Source: Gemmatimonadales bacterium
Lineage (GTDB): Bacteria > Gemmatimonadota > Gemmatimonadetes > Longimicrobiales > Gaopeijiaceae
Assembly: GCA_007695225.1 (NCBI GenBank)
Contig: REED01000045.1
Coordinates: 1 to 64,000, forward strand
DNA length: 64,000 nucleotides
Direction of reading: 5' to 3'
The notes under the pieces were generated by a model. The model saw nothing but the letters and a program-made list of their open reading frames with translations, was not told the origin of the DNA and ran no database searches. Position numbers and translations under genes: made by a program. Below, one piece after another: positions 7,871 through 15,484 of the stretch. Position 1 is the stretch's first letter. Each line of letters begins with the position of its first letter.

Positions 7871-8875
7871 GTGCTCTCCCGGCCCCGCCCCCCCCGTCTC
7901 CCTTCTCCACTCACAGTCGTGGCCGATTCCACCCCCCCTCGACCGATAGCCGGTTCCGGGACCGGCGCCGGTCCCGAGGCCGGAGCCGGTGAGCGCGCCC
8001 CTCCCCTTCCGCCGGTGTTGGTCCTCGGGGCGGCGGTGGTGGCCTTCTCCTGGGCGGGCCCACTCATTCGGTTCACCGATGCGGCGGCGGTGGCGGTGGC
8101 GGCGTGGCGTCTCCTCCTTTCGGTGGCCTTCCTGGCCGCGGTGGTGACCCTACGTCGGGACGGGTGGGCCCCCCTCTTCCGCCTGCGGCGAAGGGAGTGG
8201 GGCTTGGCCCTGGGGGCCGGGGTCCTCCTGGCCCTGCACTTCTGGAGCTGGATCGCCTCGGTGCAGTACACCAGCATCGCCTCTTCGGTGGTCCTGGTGT
8301 CCACCCAGCCCCTCTTCGTAGCCCTTCTCTCCGTGCTGTACCTACGAGAACATCCGCGACGGGGGGAATGGATCGGGATGGGGATCGCGGTGATGGGGGC
8401 GGCATGGATCGGATGGGGGGATCTGGCCCTGGGACCCGACGCCCTCTTCGGGGACGCCCTCGCCCTCGGGGCGGCCGTCCTGGCTGCAGCCTATTATGTG
8501 GTGGGGCGGAACCTGCGGAGGAAGGTGGATCTCTGGAGCTACGTCACGGTGGTCTATGGCGCGGCGGCGATCACCCTGACCCTCGCGGTACTGGCCACCC
8601 CGGGCGTCTCCCTGGTCCGGGGGTATGGATCCGGGGATTGGCTGGTCTTCCTGGGGCTGGCGGCGGGCCCAATGATGATCGGGCACACCGGCGTGAATTA
8701 CGCGCTCCGCTACGTTCGGGCCTATCTCGCCAATCTGGCTGTCCTGGGCGAGCCCGTGGGGGCCACCCTGATCGCCTGGGTACTACCGGCGATCGCTGAA
8801 ACTCCCTCTCTGAGCACGGTGGTGGGCGGGGGCCTCATCCTTCTGGGTGTAGGGGTGGCGCTCCGGGCCCGGTAG
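7871..8875 (+). CDS. EamA/DMT superfamily transporter
   Basis: This 334-residue protein has ten hydrophobic helices arranged as two five-helix EamA repeats, the standard layout of drug/metabolite exporters (RhaT, YdcZ, RarD relatives). SVQYTSIASSVVLVSTQPLF in the first repeat and ALRYVRAYLANLAVLGEPVGA in the second are the paired family signatures. Substrate is unknown; related proteins export amino acids or their analogues. The GTG start is uncertain: the first 45 residues are Pro/Gly-rich and are not needed for the fold. Its 3' end overlaps the converging BON-MscS gene by 41 bases. Confidence 0.8.
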   Translation: MLSRPRPPRLPSPLTVVADSTPPRPIAGSGTGAGPEAGAGERAPPLPPVLVLGAAVVAFSWAGPLIRFTDAAAVAVAAWRLLLSVAFLAAVVTLRRDGWAPLFRLRRREWGLALGAGVLLALHFWSWIASVQYTSIASSVVLVSTQPLFVALLSVLYLREHPRRGEWIGMGIAVMGAAWIGWGDLALGPDALFGDALALGAAVLAAAYYVVGRNLRRKVDLWSYVTVVYGAAAITLTLAVLATPGVSLVRGYGSGDWLVFLGLAAGPMMIGHTGVNYALRYVRAYLANLAVLGEPVGATLIAWVLPAIAETPSLSTVVGGGLILLGVGVALRAR

Positions 8876-10415
8876 CCGGTTTCCCATCCGGACCGGGCCG
8901 GAGGAGATTCTCTTCCTCGGAAGTGGCGAGTTCCCGGGCGATCTCCTCTTCGATGGTGGTGTCGGGAGAAACGTCGGGGGCGGGTGCCATGGCGGGCCCA
9001 GAGGGTCGGTCTGATGGAGTGACTGGGTACTCCTCCTTCCGCCCGTGGTGGCCCCCCACCCGGTCGGAGGACGCCGGCTGCTCCCCATCGGCCAGGATCC
9101 GGATGCCGTATTCGGGAGGTGGCGTGGCCACCCCCTCCGACTCGAAGGTTTCCTTGACGGCCCGGAGCGCCTCACTCCGTACTTTTCCGAAGTCTGCCAC
9201 CGTCTGGTCAACCCATCCGAAGACCCGGAGTTCGATGGCCGAATCCCCGAGTTCGTGGACGCGGCCGGAGACCCGGGGTTCCGACAGGACGCCGGCGACC
9301 CCGGCCACCGCCGAGCGGGCCAGGTAAAGGGCATTGGAGAGATCCTCCCATGGGGCGACCGTCACCGAGAGGAGAAAGCGGCGGCGGGGGTTCCGACTGA
9401 AGTTGACGGTCACCTCCTTGTACACCGTGGCATTGGGGATGCGAACGTGATTCCCATCCAGGGTCATGAGGATGGTCTCTCGTCCCGTCAGCCGGACCAC
9501 CCGCCCTTCGTGCCCCGCCAGTTGCAGGTGGTCGTTGGGGGAGAAGGGTTGCCGCAGCGAGAGAAGGACGCCGGCCAGGTAGTTCTCCACGATGTCCCGG
9601 AACGCGAAGCCTACGGCGATCCCCAGGAGTCCCGCGGCTCCCAGGACGGCGCCCACCAGCGCGGTGGCGGCCAGGAGGTCCAGAGCCACAACGACCCCCA
9701 GGAGAACGATTCCTGCCCGAACCGCCTGTCGGAGGAGGTTTCGGGAGAAGGCATTGGGTGCCATGCGTTCGAAGGGGAAGGAGCGGTTTCCCACCCAGGT
9801 GGCCAGGGCGATGGAGGCGCCGACGATGAGAAGCCCCACGAGGAGGGACGGGAGGAATCGAAGAAAGGCCACCCCCTTCTCTTCCATGCGCTCCAAGGCC
9901 GGGGCCAGGCGCTTCCGAAGGTCCGTCTCCACCGTCAGGCGGTTGTCCACCCAGACGATTCCGGGCAATCCCTCCGCCACTTCCCCCGCTGCCGCCCGAG
10001 CCTCCGCCGACAGGGCGGTTCCGGAGAGTTCAAGGATCCCGTCCTCCAGGTGGATCCGCACGTCCCGGATCCCCTCCATCCGGCGATAGATGGCCAGGAG
10101 TTCCCGCACCGGGGCCCGCCGCTCCACCGCAGCCTGAAGGATCGGGCGCTCATCCCTGACCGTGTCCGAGGAAGTGGTGGGGTCCGCCAGGGCCTCGCCA
10201 TCCCTGACCGTGTCCGAGGAAGCCGGGACGGGGTCAGGGAGGGCCTGGGTTCCCGCAGCGCCGGATGGGGCCGCCCCCGCCCCCGATGCTCCCAGGAGTA
10301 GGAATACGAGGAATGGGAGGATCGTGGAATAGGGGGTGCCTGGTGGGGGTGGGGGTACGTTCAGGGCCATCTGACCCACTCTCCCCTTTGGCGGACTCTC
10401 CTCACGACGTGGCAT
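8835..10415 (-). CDS. BON domain-containing MscS-type mechanosensitive channel
   Basis: This is a protein of up to 526 residues. After an N-terminal hydrophobic signal (around residues 28-50) and a Pro/Ala linker comes a BON-like domain (about 95-165; RDVRIHLEDGILELSG, then GIVWVDNRLTV). Transmembrane helices follow (about 185-290) and then the MscS pore and beta domain: LGIAVGFAFRDIVENYLAG, GHEGRVVRLTGRETILMTLDG and RIPNATVYKEVTVNFSRNP. It is predicted to be an inner-membrane channel opening under hypo-osmotic stress, with the BON domain in the periplasm. An alternative start is at 10370. A 24-bp direct repeat (10151-10174 and 10199-10222) duplicates SSDTVRD in the linker. Its 5' end overlaps the open frame of the divergent gene. 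Confidence 0.8.
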   Translation of the reverse strand: MPRREESPPKGRVGQMALNVPPPPPGTPYSTILPFLVFLLLGASGAGAAPSGAAGTQALPDPVPASSDTVRDGEALADPTTSSDTVRDERPILQAAVERRAPVRELLAIYRRMEGIRDVRIHLEDGILELSGTALSAEARAAAGEVAEGLPGIVWVDNRLTVETDLRKRLAPALERMEEKGVAFLRFLPSLLVGLLIVGASIALATWVGNRSFPFERMAPNAFSRNLLRQAVRAGIVLLGVVVALDLLAATALVGAVLGAAGLLGIAVGFAFRDIVENYLAGVLLSLRQPFSPNDHLQLAGHEGRVVRLTGRETILMTLDGNHVRIPNATVYKEVTVNFSRNPRRRFLLSVTVAPWEDLSNALYLARSAVAGVAGVLSEPRVSGRVHELGDSAIELRVFGWVDQTVADFGKVRSEALRAVKETFESEGVATPPPEYGIRILADGEQPASSDRVGGHHGRKEEYPVTPSDRPSGPAMAPAPDVSPDTTIEEEIARELATSEEENLLRPGPDGKPATGPGAPPLHPEG

Positions 10416-10599
10416 GCGGGTCTTGCTCCCTTACGTAAGGCTGCGATGGCGTTCGGGGCCCACCCCACTACCCCCGCCCTTGCAGCAATCTCCGCCGGTG
10501 CCTTGTTCCCGGAAAGCCCCAAGCGCATCATTGGGAGCCGCTGAAGCGTGTCCGGCTGACGGCACTCCCTGCTTCCCCCCACCCAGGCGTGTTCCGCAC

Positions 10600-12840
10600 A
10601 TGACCACCGGTTTCCGGTCTGAGTCTCCGCTCCTCCCGCCCTTCCTCCGGTGGCGAGTGCTCCGCTGTGCAGCTCCGCTCCTGGTCGCCTCCCTGCTGAC
10701 GCTGGCCGGTTCGGCCTGCGCCGGGGACGCCGACCTCTCCCAGGACCCCATTCCGGTGGAGCAGCCCCCGATCCGACCGCTGGACGACCTGTTGGCGCTG
10801 CCGGAGTTCCTGGAAGTCCTGGAACTCCAGACCCGGCGAGACGGGGCGGGATTGGCCCCTTTCCTGGCACATGGGACCCCGGAAATCCGCGCCCGGGCGG
10901 CCCTGGCCCTGGCTTCGGTCCAGGATCCCGAGCAGTGGGAGGTGCTCCGGGGTCTCCTTGGGGATCCGGAGGCGTCAGTGCGCCGGGATGCCGCCTTCGC
11001 TCTGGGCCAGATCCCCCAACCCGATGGGGGCATGGCCCTCCTGGAGGCCCTGGAGGGAGAAGATGTGGTGGACGTGCGGCTCCGGATCATCGAGGCGCTG
11101 GGTAAGCGGGGGGGACAGCTTGCAGCAGGGGAACTCCTGGAGGTGGAGCCTGCCCCGGAGGAACGGGCCGCCCACCTCCTGGCTCTGGGTCGCCTGGCCC
11201 TGAATACCGACGGCTTTCCCCCTACAGGAGTGGTGGCCACCCTGGCCCGACACCTCTATTCCGGGGACGAGCGGGTGCGGGAGGCGGCGGCCTACTACTT
11301 CGGTCGGTCGCCCAACCCCCAGGCATGGCTGGTCGCCGTGGATGTGATCCGGGAGGCCATGGAGATCATGGCTCCTGACGCACCGGCCCTGATGCACCTG
11401 GGGGTGGCCCTTGGACGACTCCGGGATCCCGAAGACGGCGTCCGGCTCACCCGTCTCCTGGAAGAGGCGGAGGACTGGCGCATCCGGACCAATGCCGCCC
11501 GGGGCCTGGCCGCGCCCGAGTTTCTGGAATCGCCCGGCACGCGGGAGGCTCTCTGGGGGGCCATGGAGTCCGACCCCTATGAGCACGTGGCGGTGGCCGC
11601 CGCCGAGTCCCTGACCACCGGCTTCCAGGTGCCGGAGGGGGTGCTGGAGCGGGCCGGAGGGTGGATCCGGGGGGATCCCACGCGCTGGCGGACCCACTTC
11701 CCCTTCCTCCGTCCTCTGGCCACGGCCGGGGAAGGAGAAGCGGTGGTGGCCTGGACCCGGCGTCAGGCCCGGGAAGGCGAGGTCATGGCGGTGGTCCGGG
11801 GGCTCGAGGTGGTTGCGGCCATGAACGGCCCGGAGATCACTGATGTCCTCTTCGAGATGGCGGATCATCCCGATCCGGAGGTACGGGCTGCGGCGGTGGC
11901 CTCACTGGCGGGACGGTGGCCCCGGGAGTTTGGTGGAGACGAGGGACTGACCCGGTACGCGGAGCTTTTCGCCCGGGAGGTGGAGGCGGAGAATCCCCTG
12001 GCCGCGTCATCGGCGGCGCGGGCCCTGGGCCACCCGGTCTTCCATCCCTACGGTTCGGTACAGATCCTCCGGGATGCGTGGGAGGTTCGGGGGCTGCCCA
12101 CGCTCAGGTCGGAGGAGGCGCTGGGAATTCGGGAGATTCCGGTTCTGGAGGCCCTTCTCAAGGCCATGGGGGATACCGGTGACTCCCTGCTCCTGCCCAT
12201 TCTCGACTCGGCCCTCTCCGAGCCGGATTATCGGATCCGCCGGGCCGCCGCCGAGGCTCGCCGGGAACTCACCGGACAGGAGGTCCAGGGACTCGACCTC
12301 CCGGATCCGGAGCGGAGGCCCGACGCGGCGGCCCTGGTGGCCCTGGGCCCCGAGCCGGAACTGGTGTTGGAGACGTCTCGTGGCCGCCTGGTCTTCCGCC
12401 TGCTACCGGATCAGGCCCCCCTTACCGTGACTTCCATCGCGGAACTGGCCAACGCCGGAGCGTACGACGGAACCCGCTTCCATCGTGTCATCCCCAACTT
12501 CGTGGCGCAGGGAGGGGATGTGGGGCTGGGAGACGGCACCGGGGGACCCGGGTATGCCATTCCAAGCGAGTTCACCCAGATCCCTTTCTTGCGAGGGGTC
12601 ATCGGAATGGCCTCGGCCGGGAAGGATACCGAGGGGTCCCAGTTCTACCTTACCCATTCAATGCAACCGCACCTGGACGGGGGCTACACGGCCTTCGGGT
12701 GGGTGATCTCCGGAGAGGATGTGATGGACCGAATCCTGGAGGGAGATCGCATCGAGGCTGCCCGTGTTCGCCCGCGGTCCTCCCCATCGTCCGGTGCGCC
12801 TGCCGGCTCCGATCATGACTCTGGGGATCCCCCCGGTTGA
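10600..12840 (+). CDS. HEAT-repeat protein fused to a cyclophilin peptidyl-prolyl isomerase
   Basis: This is a 746-residue exported protein. An N-terminal signal (about residues 20-45) ends in SACAGD, possibly a lipobox or a signal peptidase I site. Residues about 60-560 are HEAT/armadillo-type helical repeats (for example IRARAALALASVQDPE, VRRDAAFALGQIP, VREAAAYYFGRS, VRAAAVASLAGRWP). The C-terminus (about 585-720) is a cyclophilin domain: FHRVIPNFVAQGGD with the catalytic Arg, GSQFYLTHS, and HLDGGYTAFGWV. This suggests an envelope foldase with a large protein-binding scaffold. The frame is open upstream to 10414, overlapping the divergent channel gene, but ATG 10600 precedes the signal peptide. 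The following gene starts within its stop codon. Confidence 0.8.
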   Translation: MTTGFRSESPLLPPFLRWRVLRCAAPLLVASLLTLAGSACAGDADLSQDPIPVEQPPIRPLDDLLALPEFLEVLELQTRRDGAGLAPFLAHGTPEIRARAALALASVQDPEQWEVLRGLLGDPEASVRRDAAFALGQIPQPDGGMALLEALEGEDVVDVRLRIIEALGKRGGQLAAGELLEVEPAPEERAAHLLALGRLALNTDGFPPTGVVATLARHLYSGDERVREAAAYYFGRSPNPQAWLVAVDVIREAMEIMAPDAPALMHLGVALGRLRDPEDGVRLTRLLEEAEDWRIRTNAARGLAAPEFLESPGTREALWGAMESDPYEHVAVAAAESLTTGFQVPEGVLERAGGWIRGDPTRWRTHFPFLRPLATAGEGEAVVAWTRRQAREGEVMAVVRGLEVVAAMNGPEITDVLFEMADHPDPEVRAAAVASLAGRWPREFGGDEGLTRYAELFAREVEAENPLAASSAARALGHPVFHPYGSVQILRDAWEVRGLPTLRSEEALGIREIPVLEALLKAMGDTGDSLLLPILDSALSEPDYRIRRAAAEARRELTGQEVQGLDLPDPERRPDAAALVALGPEPELVLETSRGRLVFRLLPDQAPLTVTSIAELANAGAYDGTRFHRVIPNFVAQGGDVGLGDGTGGPGYAIPSEFTQIPFLRGVIGMASAGKDTEGSQFYLTHSMQPHLDGGYTAFGWVISGEDVMDRILEGDRIEAARVRPRSSPSSGAPAGSDHDSGDPPG

Positions 12841-13730
12841 AGGCTCCTTCCCGTGGGTTCCGGTACATGGCTGCCGGAGCCTTCTTCTTTGCCCTCATGA
12901 GCCTCATGGTCAAGGTGGTGGGGACCCGTCTTCCCACCATGGAGGTGGTGCTGGCCCGCTCCGTGGTCACCCTGGTCCTCAGCCTGGCCCTGATCCGCCA
13001 CCTGGGGGTGAGTCCCTGGGGGAAGCGGAGACGGCTTCTCTTCACCCGGGGCGCCCTGGGCTTTGTCGCCCTCTCTTCCTTCTACTATGCGGTAATCCAC
13101 CTTCCCCTGGCCGACGCAACGGTCATTCAGTACACCAATCCGGTATTCACCGCCCTTCTGGCAGCCCTCTTCCTTTCTGAGCGGATGGGGGGGCGTGAGG
13201 TGGCCTTCGCCCTGGCCGGGCTCGGTGGGGTGTTGGTCATGGCCCGCCCCACCCTTCTGTTCGGAGGGGAGGCTCCGGCCCTGCCCGCTCTCCCGGTGGC
13301 GGTGGCAATGACCGGCGCCCTCTTCAGCGCGGCGGCATACACCACTGTCCGGGCGCTGGGGCGGACGGAGACCCCCGCGGTCGTGGTCTTCTGGTTCTCC
13401 ATGGTGAGCGTGGTCGCCGCATTCCCCCTCGCTCTTCGTGGGTTCGTCCTTCCCCGGGGATGGGAATGGGGACTCCTGCTGGGGATCGGTGTGGCCACCC
13501 AGTTGGGTCAGCTCCTGCTCACCATGGGACTCCGGGAGGAGCGGGCGGGGCCGGCCACGGCGGTGGCCTATCTGCAGATCGTCTTCGCTGCCGGGTTGGG
13601 GTTCCTCTTCCTTGCGGAGGTTCCGGATCGGTGGACGGGAATGGGGGCGGTAGTCATCGTCCTGGCCACCTGGGGCCTCTACAGAAGAGGGGTGATACCG
13701 GAACCTGGTGTCGCCTCTGGTGGAAAGTAA
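12837..13730 (+). CDS. EamA/DMT superfamily transporter
   Basis: This 297-residue protein has ten transmembrane helices in two EamA repeats. The first repeat shows LPLADATVIQYTNPVFTALL, close to the S-adenosylmethionine/RhaT-like group of DMT exporters; the second shows GPATAVAYLQIVFAAGLGFL. Substrate is unknown. Translation starts at a TTG whose last three bases plus the next one form TTGA with the upstream TGA stop, so it is probably coupled to the HEAT-cyclophilin gene. An alternative ATG lies at 12867. It is only distantly similar to the other DMT protein in the window. Confidence 0.8.
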   Translation: MKAPSRGFRYMAAGAFFFALMSLMVKVVGTRLPTMEVVLARSVVTLVLSLALIRHLGVSPWGKRRRLLFTRGALGFVALSSFYYAVIHLPLADATVIQYTNPVFTALLAALFLSERMGGREVAFALAGLGGVLVMARPTLLFGGEAPALPALPVAVAMTGALFSAAAYTTVRALGRTETPAVVVFWFSMVSVVAAFPLALRGFVLPRGWEWGLLLGIGVATQLGQLLLTMGLREERAGPATAVAYLQIVFAAGLGFLFLAEVPDRWTGMGAVVIVLATWGLYRRGVIPEPGVASGGK

Positions 13731-13767
13731 TGAGTGTCTACAGTCCAATGAGAGCGACGGAGGAGTC

Positions 13768-14730
13768 ATGAGGAGAAACCACCCCAACGGCCCCCTCTTT
13801 CCCGTAGCTACGCTTTCCCTGCTGGTCCTTTTCATGACAGGCTGTCGGGACGTCGAACCCCGGGGTGCCGAGGACCTTCCTCCGGAGGCCGCATCCGCCC
13901 TTGCTCGGTCCGTTCCCGTTCCTCCTGGACTCCTCCCCCTGGACGGTCCGGTGGAACGGGTGGCCGTGGGATTCCAGGGAAGGGAGGTCATCAGTTCAGT
14001 ACGGTTGGAGGAAGGGGCGGGCTTCCGCCTCGCGCGCCATGAATGGGATCAGGGGGCCGGCGCCTGGTCTGCCGGTGAGCCACTCCCCTTTGCGGACCCC
14101 GAAGTCTCGGACCGGGACCCCACCCTCTCCCCGGATGGATCCTATCTCCTCTTCGCCTCCTTCCGTCCGGCGGACCATGCCGGGGCCTTCGACTCCAACC
14201 TCTGGGTGGCCCAGAGAGAGGAAGGCCCCGAAGGAGAGACGGAGGGATGGTCCGCTCCCTGGTTGGTTCCCGGTGTGAACTCTCCCGCCTGGGATGGGAA
14301 CCCCAGCATGGCCGGTAACGGAAGCCTCTACTTCGCCTCCGGCAGGGAGGGCCTGGAGGTGGGAAGCAACCTCTTCGCTGCGCCCTTCGAAGGCGGGATG
14401 TGGGAAACACCGCAACCCCTTCCGGAACCCCTCAACTCCCCCCACGACGAGGGCGATCCCTTCATCGCCCCGGATCAGAGCTTCCTCCTGTTCGCCTCCA
14501 ACCGCGAAGGGAATTGGAATCTCTATGTCTCCTATCGAGAGAGGGATGCTTGGGGTGAGGTCCAGAAACTGGGTGCTGAGGTGAATACCCGGGCCAATGA
14601 ACGCGCGCCCTATCTCTCTTCCGCCGGACAAACCCTCTTCTTCGTCCGGGACGGAGAACTCCGCGCTATCCCCGCTTCCAGGGCGGGTGTGGTGCGTCCC
14701 GAGTCCGGCTCCGATGCCGGGGATTCCTGA
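13768..14730 (+). CDS. PD40/TolB-like beta-propeller lipoprotein
   Basis: This 320-residue protein begins with a lipoprotein signal (hydrophobic core then FMTGC, Cys at about residue 26). It has repeated PD40 blades: RDPTLSPDGSYLLFASF, GNPSMAGNGSLYFASGRE, GDPFIAPDQSFLLFASNREG and ERAPYLSSAGQTLFFVRDGE. Such propellers occur in TolB and in many envelope proteins of uncharacterised binding function. GGAGGAG lies upstream of the ATG at 13768, which decides the start although the frame is open from 13708. It follows the DMT gene by 37 bases and could be co-transcribed. Confidence 0.75.
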   Translation: MRRNHPNGPLFPVATLSLLVLFMTGCRDVEPRGAEDLPPEAASALARSVPVPPGLLPLDGPVERVAVGFQGREVISSVRLEEGAGFRLARHEWDQGAGAWSAGEPLPFADPEVSDRDPTLSPDGSYLLFASFRPADHAGAFDSNLWVAQREEGPEGETEGWSAPWLVPGVNSPAWDGNPSMAGNGSLYFASGREGLEVGSNLFAAPFEGGMWETPQPLPEPLNSPHDEGDPFIAPDQSFLLFASNREGNWNLYVSYRERDAWGEVQKLGAEVNTRANERAPYLSSAGQTLFFVRDGELRAIPASRAGVVRPESGSDAGDS

Positions 14731-14818
14731 CCCCTGACCCTTGCCGGTGACATCCCCTTCAACGGCCCGCTGGCAAACGGTGATTCATGCTGGTGATTGA
14801 GCGGGGGAGGGCCTCCTC

Positions 14819-14847
14819 TTGATCTGAGATCCGGTCAGGTTTACACT
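14819..14847 (+). promoter_or_regulatory. Sigma70-type promoter of the efflux operon (predicted leaderless transcript)
   Basis: TTGATC (14819-14824) and TACACT (14842-14847) are separated by exactly 17 bases. A start site six to eight bases after the -10 box would fall at the tetR ATG (14855), so the tetR message is predicted to be leaderless. No ribosome binding site is present to contradict this. An autoregulatory TetR operator probably overlaps this stretch, but I cannot define a clean palindrome. Confidence 0.55.
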
Positions 14848-14854
14848 GTTCACC

Positions 14855-15484
14855 ATGGCCGACTCCAAGCACCGAATCCTGACCCACGCCTGCGATCTCT
14901 ACCTCGCCGACGGCTTCGACGGCTTCTCCATGCGGAAGCTGGCCCGGGCGGTGGGAGTGACGGCCCCCGCCCTCTATCGACACTTCGAGAGCAAGGAGGA
15001 CGTCCTCCTCGAGGTCGTGGGGGAGGCCCATGACGAGCTCTTCCGGACCCTCTCCCACGCACTGGGGGGCCCCACCCCGGAGGATCGCTTCCGTCGGGCC
15101 GGGGAAGCCTATCTCGGCTTCGCCCTGGCCAACCCCCGCTACTTCCAGATGATTCACTCCTTCACCGAGTTCATGGGGTTGGACGAGGTACCGGAGGAGC
15201 TCAGTCGCCGGGCCTGCAGCGTGGGTCAGTTCTGGCATGATCGGGTCCGTGAGTGCATCGAGGCGGGGATCCTCAAGCCCGATGATCCCGAGGGAATCGG
15301 CCTGGTGCTCTGGGCCCATGCCTATGGTCTCATCTCCCTCTACATCCGAGGACTCCTCCCCCTTCCGGAGGAGGCCTTCCGACAGGTCTACACGGACTCC
15401 TTTCGCAGGATCATGGCGGGACTGGCGACACCGGAGTACGCAGAGGCCATGAACGGTGTTCACCGCGAGGTGAAGCCTGGATGA
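14855..15484 (+). CDS. TetR/AcrR family transcriptional regulator
   Basis: This 209-residue regulator has the TetR N-terminal helix-turn-helix (residues 6-52: ILTHACDLYLADGFDGFSMR, VTAPALYRHFESKEDVL). Its C-terminal all-helical ligand domain resembles the TetR_C_33-type group (ANPRYFQMIHSFTEFMG). As the first gene of an operon with tolC, hlyD and an RND pump it most likely represses the operon and responds to a pump substrate. Its stop overlaps the next start (ATGA, 15481-15484). Confidence 0.9.
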   Translation: MADSKHRILTHACDLYLADGFDGFSMRKLARAVGVTAPALYRHFESKEDVLLEVVGEAHDELFRTLSHALGGPTPEDRFRRAGEAYLGFALANPRYFQMIHSFTEFMGLDEVPEELSRRACSVGQFWHDRVRECIEAGILKPDDPEGIGLVLWAHAYGLISLYIRGLLPLPEEAFRQVYTDSFRRIMAGLATPEYAEAMNGVHREVKPG

